A DNA stretch of 64,000 bases from Campylobacter showae (GTDB lineage: Bacteria > Campylobacterota > Campylobacteria > Campylobacterales > Campylobacteraceae). Position 1 is the first letter of the stretch, and the number at the start of each line of letters is the position of its first letter. The DNA is taken from NCBI RefSeq assembly GCF_900573985.1, contig NZ_UWOK01000001.1, positions 1,240,001 to 1,304,000 of the forward strand, read 5' to 3'. The notes under the pieces are model-generated. The model searched no databases. It had not been told where the DNA came from and saw only the letters and a program-made list of their open reading frames with translations. Below are positions 8,396 through 19,167 of this stretch, piece after piece. The translations under genes and the position numbers were made by a program.

Positions 8396-8979
8396 AAAAT
8401 ATCAAGATAGAAAATTTAACCTCCCCGCGCTACGTAAAGCCGTATCAAATTTCCTTTGATCTGTGCGAAAAGTCCGTCAGATGGGAGTGTATCAAGGCCC
8501 ACGATAGCGTCTCGGTACTGCTTTATCACGAGGACAAGGACGCGTTTTTGCTGGTTAAGCAGTTTCGCCCCGCCGTTTGGTTTAACCTGCAAGACGGACG
8601 CGAACTAAATTTGACGCAAAAGGGCGACGAGGGCTATACGTACGAGCTTTGCGCGGGTCTGATGGATAAAGGCAAGAGCGAGGAGCAGACCGTCATCGAG
8701 GAGATCGCCGAGGAGACGGGCTTTGCCGTGAGCAAGGTCGAGCGCATAACATCCACTCGCGGCGCGCTGGGGTTTGGCGGAGCGAAGCAAACGATGTTTT
8801 TTGCCGTGATAAACGACGCGATGAAGATCGGCGAGGGCGGCGGCATAGACGGCGAAAATATCGAGCCTGTTTACGTGCCACTTGAGCGGGCGCGCGAGTT
8901 TATGTTCGACGAAACCAAAACCAAGGCCACGGGGCTGATGTTTGCTTTTATGTGGTTTTTTGATAGAATGGGCAGATAG
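8380..8979 (+). CDS. Nudix hydrolase of the nucleoside-diphosphate-sugar type (NUDT14/YffH-like)
   Basis: 199 residues. The Nudix box runs from Gly-Leu-Met-Asp-Lys-Gly-Lys to Glu-Glu-Ile-Ala-Glu-Glu-Thr-Gly-Phe (about residues 93-115). The metal-binding Glu-Glu core is intact, but two consensus positions differ: Lys instead of the first Glu and Glu instead of the Arg. Similar departures occur in UDP-sugar diphosphatases (NUDT14). Together with the preceding Val-Lys-Gln-Phe-Arg-Pro-Ala-Val segment, this points to ADP-ribose or UDP/ADP-sugar hydrolysis. The ATG overlaps the end of mgtE by 16 bases, so the two are cotranscribed. The true substrate cannot be read from sequence. Confidence 0.85.
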   Translation: MDTSVKNIKIENLTSPRYVKPYQISFDLCEKSVRWECIKAHDSVSVLLYHEDKDAFLLVKQFRPAVWFNLQDGRELNLTQKGDEGYTYELCAGLMDKGKSEEQTVIEEIAEETGFAVSKVERITSTRGALGFGGAKQTMFFAVINDAMKIGEGGGIDGENIEPVYVPLERAREFMFDETKTKATGLMFAFMWFFDRMGR

Positions 8980-9031
8980 TTTGCGTCAAATTTTAGATTT
9001 CACGAAAAATAATCAAATTTAAGGAAAACAA

Positions 9032-9664
9032 ATGCTAAAGAAAATTGTTTGCGTCGCTTTTTTGGCGTCCGCTGCCTTTGCCGCCGTGCCTGCTTTCGAG
9101 GAGGCGAGTGCGGAGCTAGCTCAAAACAACTACGACAACGCCTTAAAGCTCTTTGAGAAGTCTTGCTACGAGGAGAAAAACATAGTAGGCTGCTATGCCG
9201 CGGGCTTTATAAACATGAATGCCTATTCGCAAAACTCTAGCGAGGCAAAAGGCTTCGAGCAGTTTTCAAAGGCTTGCGATGCGGGCGATATGGACGGATG
9301 CAAATCTCTGGGCGACATCTACGAAAACGGACAGGCCGGACAAGAAACCGACTATAAAAAGGCGATGAAATTTCACGAAAAAGCTTGCGAGGGCAAAGTA
9401 GGCGCCGCGTGCGCGAGAGTGGCCGGATACTACGACGAAGGCAGGGGCGTGGAGCAAAATTTAGCCAAAGCGTCTAAATTTTACGAAACCGCGTGCAAGT
9501 ACGAGGACGCGAGCGGCTGCCACGCGATAGCTGATATGTACGAAAGGGGCGAGGGCGTAAAAAAAGACGAGACGAAGGCGATGGATTTTTACGGGTTAGC
9601 TTGCGACTACGGCTCTAGGGGATCTTGCGCCGATTTTAGAAAACTTTACAAAAACAAAAAATAA
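9032..9664 (+). CDS. Sel1-like repeat, cysteine-rich secreted protein (Hcp-like), copy 1
   Basis: 210 residues with a signal peptide (Leu-Lys-Lys-Ile-Val...Ala-Ala, about 1-18). About five Sel1-like repeats follow, each carrying a Cys pair spaced by seven residues (for example Cys-Asp-Ala-Gly-Asp-Met-Asp-Gly-Cys). This is the hallmark of the Helicobacter/Campylobacter cysteine-rich protein (Hcp) family, whose repeats are clamped by disulfides and act outside the cytoplasm. Some Hcp proteins weakly bind or cleave beta-lactams, but the true role is unclear. First of three tandem paralogues with gaps of only nine bases. An AAGGAA ribosome site precedes the ATG. Confidence 0.88.
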   Translation: MLKKIVCVAFLASAAFAAVPAFEEASAELAQNNYDNALKLFEKSCYEEKNIVGCYAAGFINMNAYSQNSSEAKGFEQFSKACDAGDMDGCKSLGDIYENGQAGQETDYKKAMKFHEKACEGKVGAACARVAGYYDEGRGVEQNLAKASKFYETACKYEDASGCHAIADMYERGEGVKKDETKAMDFYGLACDYGSRGSCADFRKLYKNKK

Positions 9665-9673
9665 GGAGCCGCT

Positions 9674-10321
9674 ATGTTTAAGAAAATTTATCTCGTTTTG
9701 ATTTTAGCCGGATTGGCGGCCGCGCAGACGAATTTTGAAATCGCTACTAAAAAATACCTGCAAGATATGGGCGATAAAAACGTGCCCAAACTCTACGAAA
9801 AATCGTGCCGCGAGGATAAAAACGCCGTCGCTTGCTACATAGCCGCGCAGCTAAAAGCCTATCAAACATACGACCTAAAAGACGATGACGAGTATGCGCA
9901 AATAAACAGCGAAGTTTTTGAGCTTTATAAAAGCGCTTGCAGTCTTGGCTACGCTAAAGCTTGCTCGGCGGCGGGCGATTTTTACGACTCTACGCCGTCA
10001 AACGATAATTTTGTCGTAGAGCCAGACGATACGGAAAAATCAGCTGAATTTTATGAAAAAGCATGCGAGAGCAAAGACGGGGAGGCTTGCCTAAAGATAG
10101 CTAAGAAGCACGACAACGCCTCGAAATTCGCCGATGCGCTAAAATACTATAAACTAGCCTGCGAAGCAAGAGAGGCCGAGGGCTGCTACAACGCGGCCGA
10201 TATCTACGAATCAGGCGACGGAACGCCTAAAAATAGCGCCGAGGCGGCGAAATATTACGGCCTTGCTTGCGAAAACGGCCTTGGCCGCGGCTGCGCCAAA
10301 TCTAAAAAATTTAGCAAATAG
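9674..10321 (+). CDS. Sel1-like repeat, cysteine-rich secreted protein (Hcp-like), copy 2
   Basis: 215 residues with signal peptide (about 1-17) and the same repeat architecture as its two neighbours: repeated Tyr-Glu-Lys-Ala/Ser-Cys ... Cys units. The opening Phe-Glu-Ile-Ala-Thr-Lys-Lys-Tyr-Leu resembles copy 3 more than copy 1, suggesting successive tandem duplication. The acidic insertion Asp-Asp-Asp-Glu between repeats is specific to this copy. It starts nine bases after copy 1 with an AAGGAG ribosome site and is almost certainly in one operon with it. Confidence 0.87.
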   Translation: MFKKIYLVLILAGLAAAQTNFEIATKKYLQDMGDKNVPKLYEKSCREDKNAVACYIAAQLKAYQTYDLKDDDEYAQINSEVFELYKSACSLGYAKACSAAGDFYDSTPSNDNFVVEPDDTEKSAEFYEKACESKDGEACLKIAKKHDNASKFADALKYYKLACEAREAEGCYNAADIYESGDGTPKNSAEAAKYYGLACENGLGRGCAKSKKFSK

Positions 10322-10330
10322 GAGGATGCG

Positions 10331-10960
10331 TTGAGAAAGATTATTTTAGCCGCGATCTTAGCGGCGGCGGCTTTTGGCGGGAACTTTGAACAAGCCACGA
10401 AAATTTATCTAAAAAAATCGGACTTCGAAAACGGCGCACGACTGTTTGAAAAATCTTGCAACGACGATAAAAATGCCGCCGGCTGCTATATGGCGGCGTT
10501 TTTGGGCGAGCAGGGGCTCTCATATAGCGACGATGACAGCGGCGAAAAGATCTTTGCGCTATATAAAAAGGCCTGCGATATGGGCGATATGGACGGCTGC
10601 ACGGCCGTAGCCGCGGTGTACGAGGGGACCATACTGTGGCAAATCTCTCAGGTAGACTACGAAAAGGCGGCGGCGCTTTATGAAAAAGCCTGCGAGGGCG
10701 GAGTCGGCGAGGCGTGCTATAGGGCGGCTGCTCATCATAGCGGCGAATACGGCGGCGAAAAAGATCCGCAAAAAGTCCGCAAATATTACTCGCTAGCCTG
10801 CGACCACAAGGATTCGCAAGGCTGCTATATGCTCGCGCAAGGATACGAAAAGAGCGAAAATGACATGAAAAAAGCGATGGATATCTACGGGACCGCTTGC
10901 GACTACGGATATACGGAAGGCTGCGTTAAATTTAGAGAACTCGTCAAGAAGGCGAAATAA
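10331..10960 (+). CDS. Sel1-like repeat, cysteine-rich secreted protein (Hcp-like), copy 3
   Basis: 209 residues with signal peptide (about 1-16) and four or more Cys-paired Sel1-like repeats. The start is TTG at 10331, preceded by GGAGG; the nearby ATG at 10326 hits a stop after one codon. Like copies 1 and 2 it should be exported and disulfide-stabilised. Last gene of the trio. After it comes a 580-base gap containing a partial dyad (CCTCGCTC ... GAGCGGGG, about 10973-11001) that may help end transcription, and then an array of AAATTT words. Confidence 0.86.
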   Translation: MRKIILAAILAAAAFGGNFEQATKIYLKKSDFENGARLFEKSCNDDKNAAGCYMAAFLGEQGLSYSDDDSGEKIFALYKKACDMGDMDGCTAVAAVYEGTILWQISQVDYEKAAALYEKACEGGVGEACYRAAAHHSGEYGGEKDPQKVRKYYSLACDHKDSQGCYMLAQGYEKSENDMKKAMDIYGTACDYGYTEGCVKFRELVKKAK

Positions 10961-10989
10961 GATTTCGCGCCTCGCTCCATTTTGCTTGC

Positions 10990-11541
10990 CTGACGAGCGG
11001 GGCTTAAATTTGGCGGCAAATTTAACTAGCCGCTGTTTTAATTTTTAGGCAAGCGTTTATTTGACTCCGGGCTTTGCGGAGTTTGCTTTCGCTGAGATTT
11101 CTCGTTTAAGATTTACTTCTTTTTGCTACATACCTGCTGCACAAAATTCGTTTGAATCGTGTCTGAATTAAATTTGTCGTCTTGCTCGGTAAAATCAAAT
11201 TTGATCCGATTTAACTCTTCGCAGTTTAAATTTAACGGCGAAATAGTGTGTGTCAAATTTGACTGCAGCCTCTAAAACCAAACCGTAAATTTAAGCAACA
11301 AAGTCCAAAATCAAATCAGACAACGATGTCGTCAAATTTGGCGACCGCAAAGCGGCTTTCAAATTTACCGCCTAGCAAATCGTAAATTTGACCGCCTAGT
11401 CAAGCGACCAAATTTAGCCGAGCAGCAGCTCAAATTTGCCACACCGAGCAAGCAAGCTCCAGCTTAAATTTGCTGCACTTACCGAACTTATTTTACTCAA
11501 ATTCGGCGTCAAATTTACCGCCGCGCTTAGCTCAAATTTAC
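10990..11541. repeat. AAATTT word array in intergenic DNA
   Basis: About 550 bases with no credible gene. By eye I count 15 copies of AAATTT, mostly preceded by C or T and often in the form TCAAATTTG or GTAAATTTA. A random sequence of this composition would give well under one. The same word recurs in other spacers (17520-17760, 23510-23700, 26880-27140, 62280-62460) and inside several coding insertions. Confidence 0.75.
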
Positions 11542-14127
11542 CTAAAATAGCCCTTTGAGAAGCCCTTTTATCGCATCTTTTTTCGCATCGCCCGTGGTGC
11601 CATTTTCGTCGTCCTTGCCGAATTTCTTATCCAAAAATCTATCCAGCTCTTTGACCGCCTTGCCCTTTAGGTAGTCCGAGCCGATCGTGTATTTCGGGTT
11701 GTCGCTAGTGCCCGTGACTGTGATGTCGATGTCGGTTTTTTCGTAGTTCATCTTTATCGGTACATTGACGGCTTTTGTCGCCATGTCGTACTTGCCGCTA
11801 GTTACCCAGACGTGGCTTCTAGTCGCGTTCATGTCGGCGTTAAAGTCGATGAGATTTTTATTTATCGTGCCTTTTATTTTGCTGTTTTTATAGATTTCGC
11901 TCGTGATGTCGCGTCCCGTGAAGGTTCTTACCTGCTCGGTAAAATCGGTCTTTGCTAGCTTGCCGTCATTTACGGTGACGTCAAATTTACCTTTTTGCGA
12001 GACGAGGTTGTAGTCCATCGTCATATCGCCAGTGCCGTCATAGACGTGCGAGAGGCCTAAAAAGTCGGTGAGGCCTTTGGCGGTGAAGCTTTTTAAATTT
12101 GCGTTTAGGATGTCGTCTTTTAAGACCGCCTTAAGATCGCCGTTAAAGAGTCGCGAATTTACGTTTGCGCTTAGCTTTTCGCCAGTTTTCGTCGCGTCGC
12201 CGATAATCAGCAAAGGCCCGTAAAGCGGTCGCCCGACCAAAAACTCGATCTCTTTTAGCTCTCTTATGCTAAGCTCAAAGTCCGCCTTCGCCGAGCCGCT
12301 TTCAAGCTCGTAGTCGCCTTTTAGATTTTTTAGCGCTATTAGGTTCTTGTTTGCGTTTGAGACGAGGTTTGCTGCGGCGTCAAATTTTGCCTTGCCGCCG
12401 TTTATAACGACGTCCGCGTTAGCGTCAAATTTCGTGCCGTTTGGAAAGCGCTTATCTAGTTCTTTTGCTACGACCGCACTATTTACTATGCCGTTTTTGA
12501 CGTTAAATTTAGCCGTACCGCTGAGATTTTTCGGATCGAGCCCGCTTAGGTTTACCGTTCCGTCGATCACGGCGTCGGCGTAGTTTGGCAGCGCAGCCAG
12601 CGTAAATGCGTCTTTGAGCGAAAGCGCGCTTAGATTTGCCGCGAGTTTTTCGTTTTTGAGGTTCGCGTCGATCTTGCCGCCTAGAGCGTTTGCGTTTAGA
12701 ACTAGCTCGCTAAGCGCGTTATTTACGAGTTTTACTGCGCCTTTTACGTCCACTTTGCCCGATAGCTTTTTGCCGATTAGCTCTTCAAATTTACCCAGAT
12801 CATCGATACCCGCGTCAAATTTGACGTCCGCGTTTTTATCATCCAGTCCGTAAACGCCGCTTAGGCTTTTTAGTTTTAAAAGCTCGGAGTTTAGCGAGGC
12901 GTCAAATTTGGCTTTTGAGCTTGCAACGTCGGCGTTTGCGTTTAGTTCAAAGGCTAGAGACTTGCTCAAATTTATCTCCTTTGCGACCTGTTTTAGCTCG
13001 GCCGGGTTTAGCCGCGCGTTTTTGGTGGCGAGCTTAACCGAGCCCGAGATATTTTGCGTGTTATGTACGTCGTTTAGCACCGCTTCGCCGCTGATCGTTC
13101 CGCCGACAAATGCCGGGAAAGCAGCGATTTTAACGAGTTCGTCAAGTTTTAGCGAGCTGATTTTTGCGATTAGCTTGCCGCCGTTTAGCACCGCATCGAC
13201 GTTACCGCCAAAGCCTTCAATCTTGACGTCGAAGTTTTTTAGCTCGCCGGCGGTGGCAATGACGTTGCCGTTTGCTTTAAACGCGCCGCTAAGTTTTTGC
13301 CCCACGACGGGCTCAAATTTGGCTAGATCGTCCACGATGAGCTTGACGTCGCTGCTTAGGGTGTTTGAGTTTGGATCGTAGATCGTCTTGTCGCTGCCGA
13401 TCGTCGCTAGCGGCGTGATCACCGCGCTTTTGGCGTTTACGATGCCGTCTTTGACGTCGGCTACGATTTTGCCGTTTGCGGCGAAATTTGACGGCAGAGT
13501 GACGTTAAAATCCTTTGCGATGAGCGCGTTATCGGTTTTGACGTCCAAGATATCGATATTTGCAGTGCCGTTTGGCTTGCCGCCGCTTTCTACTATATTT
13601 GCGACGGCGGAGATTTTACCGCGCGCGTAGATAGGCTGGCCGGCTAGCGCTAGAGCTTTTTCGACCTCTAAATTTTTGGCGTCGAGCTTTAAAGAAAGCG
13701 GCTTGTAGTCCTTTAAATTTGCGTCGAAGCTTATGTTTGAGCCTAGCATTTGGCCTACTCCGCTAGCGGCGAAATCGCTAAATTTGCCCTTTGCGATGCC
13801 CGAGATTTTCATAGCTTCGTTTAGCTTGACGCCCAGGCTTTTTAGATCGCTAACGGCGACGTCGTATTTTAGATCGAGGCTTTGCGAAAAAATCGAAAGC
13901 CCGCCGTTTACGTTCGCTACGATCTCGCCGTTTACGTTAGCTACGATATCTACGCTCGTCGGACGGATCTGAAATTTATCAAATTTGACGTCAAATCCGC
14001 TTTTTTCTTTAATCAAATTTTGGGCATACGGTTTAACAAAACCGTTGCCAAAATCCGTAAAGGCCGCAACGTAAGCTGCGATAAGCAAAGCAAAAACTAG
14101 TCCGAGTATGGCGCCTAAAATTTTCAT
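11542..14127 (-). CDS. AsmA-like (AsmA/TamB-type) inner-membrane-anchored periplasmic protein
   Basis: 861 residues. A single N-terminal membrane anchor (about 4-26) precedes a very long beta-repetitive periplasmic region. It is made of many similar units such as Lys-Leu-Ser-Gly-Lys/Ala-Val/Phe-Asp/Lys-Val/Ala and Phe-Asp-Ala-Asn/Gly-Ile, typical of AsmA-family repeats. The region near 730-830 (Tyr-Asn-Leu-Val-Ser-Gln-Lys-Gly ... Phe-Thr-Gly-Arg-Asp-Ile-Thr) resembles the conserved AsmA C-terminus. Such proteins form hydrophobic grooves that carry phospholipids between membranes. It is monocistronic, divergent from groES, and its tail is short and charged (Lys-Asp-Asp-Glu-Asn-Gly). The family assignment is good but the exact subgroup is uncertain. 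Confidence 0.72.
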   Translation of the reverse strand: MKILGAILGLVFALLIAAYVAAFTDFGNGFVKPYAQNLIKEKSGFDVKFDKFQIRPTSVDIVANVNGEIVANVNGGLSIFSQSLDLKYDVAVSDLKSLGVKLNEAMKISGIAKGKFSDFAASGVGQMLGSNISFDANLKDYKPLSLKLDAKNLEVEKALALAGQPIYARGKISAVANIVESGGKPNGTANIDILDVKTDNALIAKDFNVTLPSNFAANGKIVADVKDGIVNAKSAVITPLATIGSDKTIYDPNSNTLSSDVKLIVDDLAKFEPVVGQKLSGAFKANGNVIATAGELKNFDVKIEGFGGNVDAVLNGGKLIAKISSLKLDELVKIAAFPAFVGGTISGEAVLNDVHNTQNISGSVKLATKNARLNPAELKQVAKEINLSKSLAFELNANADVASSKAKFDASLNSELLKLKSLSGVYGLDDKNADVKFDAGIDDLGKFEELIGKKLSGKVDVKGAVKLVNNALSELVLNANALGGKIDANLKNEKLAANLSALSLKDAFTLAALPNYADAVIDGTVNLSGLDPKNLSGTAKFNVKNGIVNSAVVAKELDKRFPNGTKFDANADVVINGGKAKFDAAANLVSNANKNLIALKNLKGDYELESGSAKADFELSIRELKEIEFLVGRPLYGPLLIIGDATKTGEKLSANVNSRLFNGDLKAVLKDDILNANLKSFTAKGLTDFLGLSHVYDGTGDMTMDYNLVSQKGKFDVTVNDGKLAKTDFTEQVRTFTGRDITSEIYKNSKIKGTINKNLIDFNADMNATRSHVWVTSGKYDMATKAVNVPIKMNYEKTDIDITVTGTSDNPKYTIGSDYLKGKAVKELDRFLDKKFGKDDENGTTGDAKKDAIKGLLKGLF

Positions 14128-14211
14128 CGTCTATCCTTTAGATTTAGTTTAATTTTATTATGAAACTTGAGCCGATTATACTAAGACTTGTTAAGAATTT
14201 TAGCTAAATTA

Positions 14212-14240
14212 TTGACAAATTCTAAAAATTTGACTATAAT
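14212..14240 (+). promoter_or_regulatory. Consensus sigma-70 promoter of groESL (TTGACA - 17 bp - TATAAT)
   Basis: TTGACA at 14212-14217 and TATAAT at 14235-14240, exactly 17 bases apart. Both hexamers match the consensus perfectly, which is rare in Campylobacter because most promoters there lack a -35 box. The CIRCE operator starts one base downstream of the -10 box, so repression should block initiation directly. Confidence 0.85.
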
Positions 14241-14241
14241 T

Positions 14242-14268
14242 TCATCACTCAAAACAAAAGAGTGCTAA
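14242..14268 (+). promoter_or_regulatory. CIRCE operator (HrcA-binding inverted repeat)
   Basis: TCATCACTC, a nine-base spacer, then GAGTGCTAA. The right arm is a perfect CIRCE half; the left arm matches TTAGCACTC at seven of nine positions. HrcA binds this element to repress chaperone operons. Its position over the start site of groESL explains the regulation. No hrcA gene is in the window. Confidence 0.88.
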
Positions 14269-14298
14269 AAAGTAAAATCAAACCATAAAGGATGAATC

Positions 14299-16216
<1,918 letters not shown>

Positions 16217-16227
16217 TACACCTTTAT

Positions 16228-16260
16228 CTGCGGAGAGCTTCGGCTTTCCGCAGGTTTTTC
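16228..16260 (+). terminator. Rho-independent terminator of groESL
   Basis: Stem CTGCGGAGAGC / GCTTTCCGCAG (11 pairs, one G-T wobble) with a TTCG tetraloop, followed by GTTTTTCTTT. It lies 12 bases after the groEL stop. Confidence 0.9.
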
Positions 16261-16265
16261 TTTAA

Positions 16266-16530
16266 AATTTCCTTGCAAATTGTACAAGGAAAATCCACAA
16301 AACTATCCTTTCTAATAATTAAAAAATATCCTTGAATTCTATAGTGATTAAAATTTACAAACTTTGATATGTGAGCTTAAATTTGGCGGTTCATTTATTG
16401 TATTTTTCGGATCAAATTTGCTTTAATAATAAGCAAGCGTAAAATTTTAGTCGTATTTAAAATATCGAAACGATAGGTTGTGCTGGTGGTAAATTTACCT
16501 AATGCTTTAAATTTTAAAATGTATAGAATG
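16266..16530. other. Spacer between two facing terminators
   Basis: About 265 bases between the groEL terminator and the terminator of the convergent ABC solute-binding gene. No open frame, tRNA or known element is visible. It is AT-rich with several AAATTT words. Confidence 0.5.
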
Positions 16531-16556
16531 AAAAAGTCGGAATTTCTTCCGACTTT
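16531..16556 (-). terminator. Rho-independent terminator of the minus-strand solute-binding gene
   Basis: Perfect 10-pair stem AAAGTCGGAA / TTCCGACTTT with a GAAA tetraloop when read on the minus strand, followed there by T-rich sequence. It sits directly after the stop codon at 16562. Confidence 0.85.
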
Positions 16557-16561
16557 GGGTT

Positions 16562-17398
16562 TTATAGTTTGCCGCCTTCGACGACGAGAGATTCTGGATT
16601 TACGCTATCGCCGTAGATCGGTTTTAGCGTAGCGTCGTAGTCTTTGTGGAAGAAATTTTCCTTGCCTAGCTCCACGATCTCGTTATTTAGCCACTCAAGT
16701 AGCGCTTTGTTGCCTTTTTTGACAGCAGGCGCGATGACATCGACCTCGCCTAGAGCCTCGATACCGACGGTAAATCCAGGATTTTCTTTAGCCCACGCAA
16801 AAAGCAGCGCGTTATCGTGCGCTAGCGCTACGCCTCTTTTATCGACTAGGGCGGCGAAAGTTTCTGTATTTTGGTCGTATTTTAGAAGCTCGATGTCAGG
16901 GTGATTTTTCGTGAAATACGCATCCGCGGTCGTGCCTTTATTGACGATTAGTTTTTTGCCTTTTAGCTCATCCACGCTTTTTATGACCGCGCCGTCTGGG
17001 CTAACTACGCCAAGCGACACCTTCATATACGGAAGCGCAAAATCAACGACTCTAGCACGCTCAGGGGTTTTGGTGAAATTTGCCAAAGTGATGTCGACCT
17101 TGTCGGCTACTAGCACTTCTACGCGGCCTGCTGCCTCTACGAGCTCAAATTTAACCTTGCTCTCGTCCCCTAGCAGATCCTTTGCGATGCGTTTGGCAAA
17201 ATAGACGTCATAGCCTTGGTTTTTGCCCTCTTTATCGACGTAGCCAAACGGCGGTTTGTCGCTAAAGACGCCCACACGCACGTATCCGCGCTCTTTGATT
17301 TTAGCCAAAACGTCAGCTTCGGCAGCCTGCAAATTAGCCTGACCCGTTAGAAAGACGGCGGCGAATGTTGCCAAAAATGAAAACAGAAGTTTTCTCAT
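16562..17398 (-). CDS. Amino-acid ABC transporter solute-binding protein, CjaA-like (probably cysteine)
   Basis: 278 residues with a signal peptide (about 1-25) and a full SBP-type-3 domain. Recognisable segments include Val-Arg-Val-Gly-Val-Phe-Ser-Asp-Lys-Pro-Pro-Phe-Gly-Tyr-Val, Asn-Phe-Thr-Lys-Thr-Pro-Glu-Arg-Ala and Asn-Lys-Gly-Thr-Thr-Ala-Asp-Ala-Tyr-Phe-Thr. These closely match my memory of C. jejuni CjaA, a cysteine-binding protein and immunodominant antigen. C. jejuni CjaA is a lipoprotein; here I see no lipobox cysteine (the site reads Leu-Thr-Gly-Gln-Ala), so it is probably free in the periplasm. The cognate ATPase and permeases lie about 350 bases upstream on the same strand. Confidence 0.88.
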   Translation of the reverse strand: MRKLLFSFLATFAAVFLTGQANLQAAEADVLAKIKERGYVRVGVFSDKPPFGYVDKEGKNQGYDVYFAKRIAKDLLGDESKVKFELVEAAGRVEVLVADKVDITLANFTKTPERARVVDFALPYMKVSLGVVSPDGAVIKSVDELKGKKLIVNKGTTADAYFTKNHPDIELLKYDQNTETFAALVDKRGVALAHDNALLFAWAKENPGFTVGIEALGEVDVIAPAVKKGNKALLEWLNNEIVELGKENFFHKDYDATLKPIYGDSVNPESLVVEGGKL

Positions 17399-17749
17399 TC
17401 TTTCTCCTTTAAAATAAAGTGCGCAAAATATACAAAAGCTTGGCTAAAATGCGACTAAAATTGTACTTTTTTGGACGACGGGCGCAGAGAATAATCCAAT
17501 TTTGTTTAAAAACGTAACTCTATATCTAAAATGGAGTGTAAAATTTACTCAATATAAATTTGCAAATTTAATTTTAAATTTAAGAAATGGCTAGCAGATC
17601 AAATTTGAGCCGGTTATTTTGAGTAAATTTGAGTTAAAGTTAGGATGTTAAATTTAGGTTATTTGAATTTAACGAAAGCACAAGAACTTAACAGCTAAAT
17701 TTGACGAAAAGCTTTCAAATTTAGCCTAAAAAACGTCAAATTTAGGCCG
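17399..17749. repeat. AAATTT-rich spacer between ABC ATPase and binding-protein genes
   Basis: 350 bases without a gene. About eleven AAATTT words crowd 17520-17760, including tandem forms such as ATAAATTTGCAAATTTAA. No terminator or promoter stands out, though a promoter for the minus-strand binding-protein gene must lie within 17405-17500. Confidence 0.55.
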
Positions 17750-18484
17750 CTAAAACGAAAATAAATTTAAAAATTTCTTCGCTCGTTCGCTTTTTGGATG
17801 TGTGAAAAATGCCTCAGGCTCACTCTCTTCGACGATCTTGCCCTCATCCATAAAGACGATACGATTTGCCACCGAGCGAGCAAAGCCCATCTCGTGCGTT
17901 ACGACTAGCATCGTCATGCCCTCTTTTGCGAGGTTTATGACGACGTCTAGCACCTCGCGCACGATCTCGGGGTCTAGTGAGGCCGTTATCTCGTCAAATA
18001 GCATGATCTCGGGCCTCATGCAAAGCGCTCGCACGATAGCGATGCGTTGCTTTTGCCCGCCGCTAAGCTCCTTTGGATAGGCGTATTTTTTGTGTTTTAG
18101 GCCTACTTTTTCCAGCCACGCCTCGGCTTCTTTTTCGACCTCTTCACGGCTTCTTTTTTGCGCCTTTACCGGGCCTAGCACGATGTTTTCGATGACGTTC
18201 ATATGGTCAAACAGCTCGTAGTTTTGAAAAACCATGCCCACTTTTTGGCGGATTTTGATCCAGTCTTTGTAGTCTTTATCGATCTTTTCGCCGGCTATCT
18301 CTATCTGTCCGCCATCAAATGGCTCAAGACCGTTTATGCAGCGCAGAGTCGTACTTTTGCCACATCCTGATGGCCCTAGGATCACGACTACTTCGCCGTT
18401 TTTGACGCTAAGGTCGATACCTTTTAACACCTGCAAGTCGCCGTAAGATTTGCTTAAATTTGAGAGTTTTAAAATTTCGCTCAT
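17750..18484 (-). CDS. Amino-acid ABC transporter ATP-binding protein (GlnQ/HisP type)
   Basis: 244 residues from the preferred ATG at 18484, which has an AAGGAA ribosome site six bases upstream; an in-frame ATG at 18502 would add six residues and overlap the permease. All ABC motifs are present: Walker A Gly-Pro-Ser-Gly-Cys-Gly-Lys-Ser-Thr (about 37), signature Leu-Ser-Gly-Gly-Gln-Lys-Gln-Arg (about 142), Walker B Ile-Met-Leu-Phe-Asp-Glu (about 163) and the switch His. It powers the two permeases encoded just upstream and, by context, uptake of the ligand of the CjaA-like protein. Confidence 0.93.
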   Translation of the reverse strand: MSEILKLSNLSKSYGDLQVLKGIDLSVKNGEVVVILGPSGCGKSTTLRCINGLEPFDGGQIEIAGEKIDKDYKDWIKIRQKVGMVFQNYELFDHMNVIENIVLGPVKAQKRSREEVEKEAEAWLEKVGLKHKKYAYPKELSGGQKQRIAIVRALCMRPEIMLFDEITASLDPEIVREVLDVVINLAKEGMTMLVVTHEMGFARSVANRIVFMDEGKIVEESEPEAFFTHPKSERAKKFLNLFSF

Positions 18485-18492
18485 TTGATTCC

Positions 18493-19167
18493 TTATGCCC
18501 ATCTGTTTTCAAGTATCTTGGATAGTTTTGAGATAGGATAGCAGACGAGAAAATATAATAAAAATATAAAGCCGTATATCCAAAACGGCACGGTTGGGTT
18601 GGCGGTTAGGCTCGCGGTCTCGATCGTTTGCTGTCCGACTTTTAGCAGGTCGGGTACGCCGATGAGGGCGACGATCGGAGTGGTTTTGATGATGCGGCTT
18701 AGCAAATTTACGCCCGCGGGCACTAGGCGGCGCGTGGCTAACGGGATCACGACGTAAAGATAAATTTGAGCCTTGCTAAGCGCCAACGCCGCCGCGCTTT
18801 CAAACTGATGCCTCGGTATCGAAACGATCGCGCCGCGCACGATATCCATCATCTCAAACACGCCCCACAAGCTAAATACGATGAGCGAGGCGTTAAATTT
18901 GGAAATATCAAGCCCAAATGCCTTGCTCGCGCCGTAGTAAAACAAAAATAGCCAGACGATTTGAGGCATGATGCGAACGATTTCGAGGCAAATTTTTAGC
19001 ACGAAAAAGATAAATTTGTTTTTTGAGCTCATCAGCACGCCCAAAAACGTGCCTAAAACAAGAGAGATGGCGATCGAGATGGCTGAAATTTGCACGCTCA
19101 TCCACAGCCCCTCGAAAATCAGCCGCTTTAAGACCAGCGGGTCGAATAAAATACTAACTCCGTCCAA
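18493..19167 (-). CDS. Amino-acid ABC transporter permease (HisM/GlnP family), second subunit
   Basis: 224 residues with about five membrane helices. The EAA-loop region ([13 protein letters not shown] near residue 122) contacts the ATPase. It belongs to the polar-amino-acid permease family. It overlaps the preceding permease by 14 bases and is followed after eight bases by the ATPase start. The heterodimeric permease layout (two different permease genes, one ATPase, one binding protein) is typical of polar amino-acid importers. Confidence 0.9.
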   Translation of the reverse strand: MDGVSILFDPLVLKRLIFEGLWMSVQISAISIAISLVLGTFLGVLMSSKNKFIFFVLKICLEIVRIMPQIVWLFLFYYGASKAFGLDISKFNASLIVFSLWGVFEMMDIVRGAIVSIPRHQFESAAALALSKAQIYLYVVIPLATRRLVPAGVNLLSRIIKTTPIVALIGVPDLLKVGQQTIETASLTANPTVPFWIYGFIFLLYFLVCYPISKLSKILENRWA

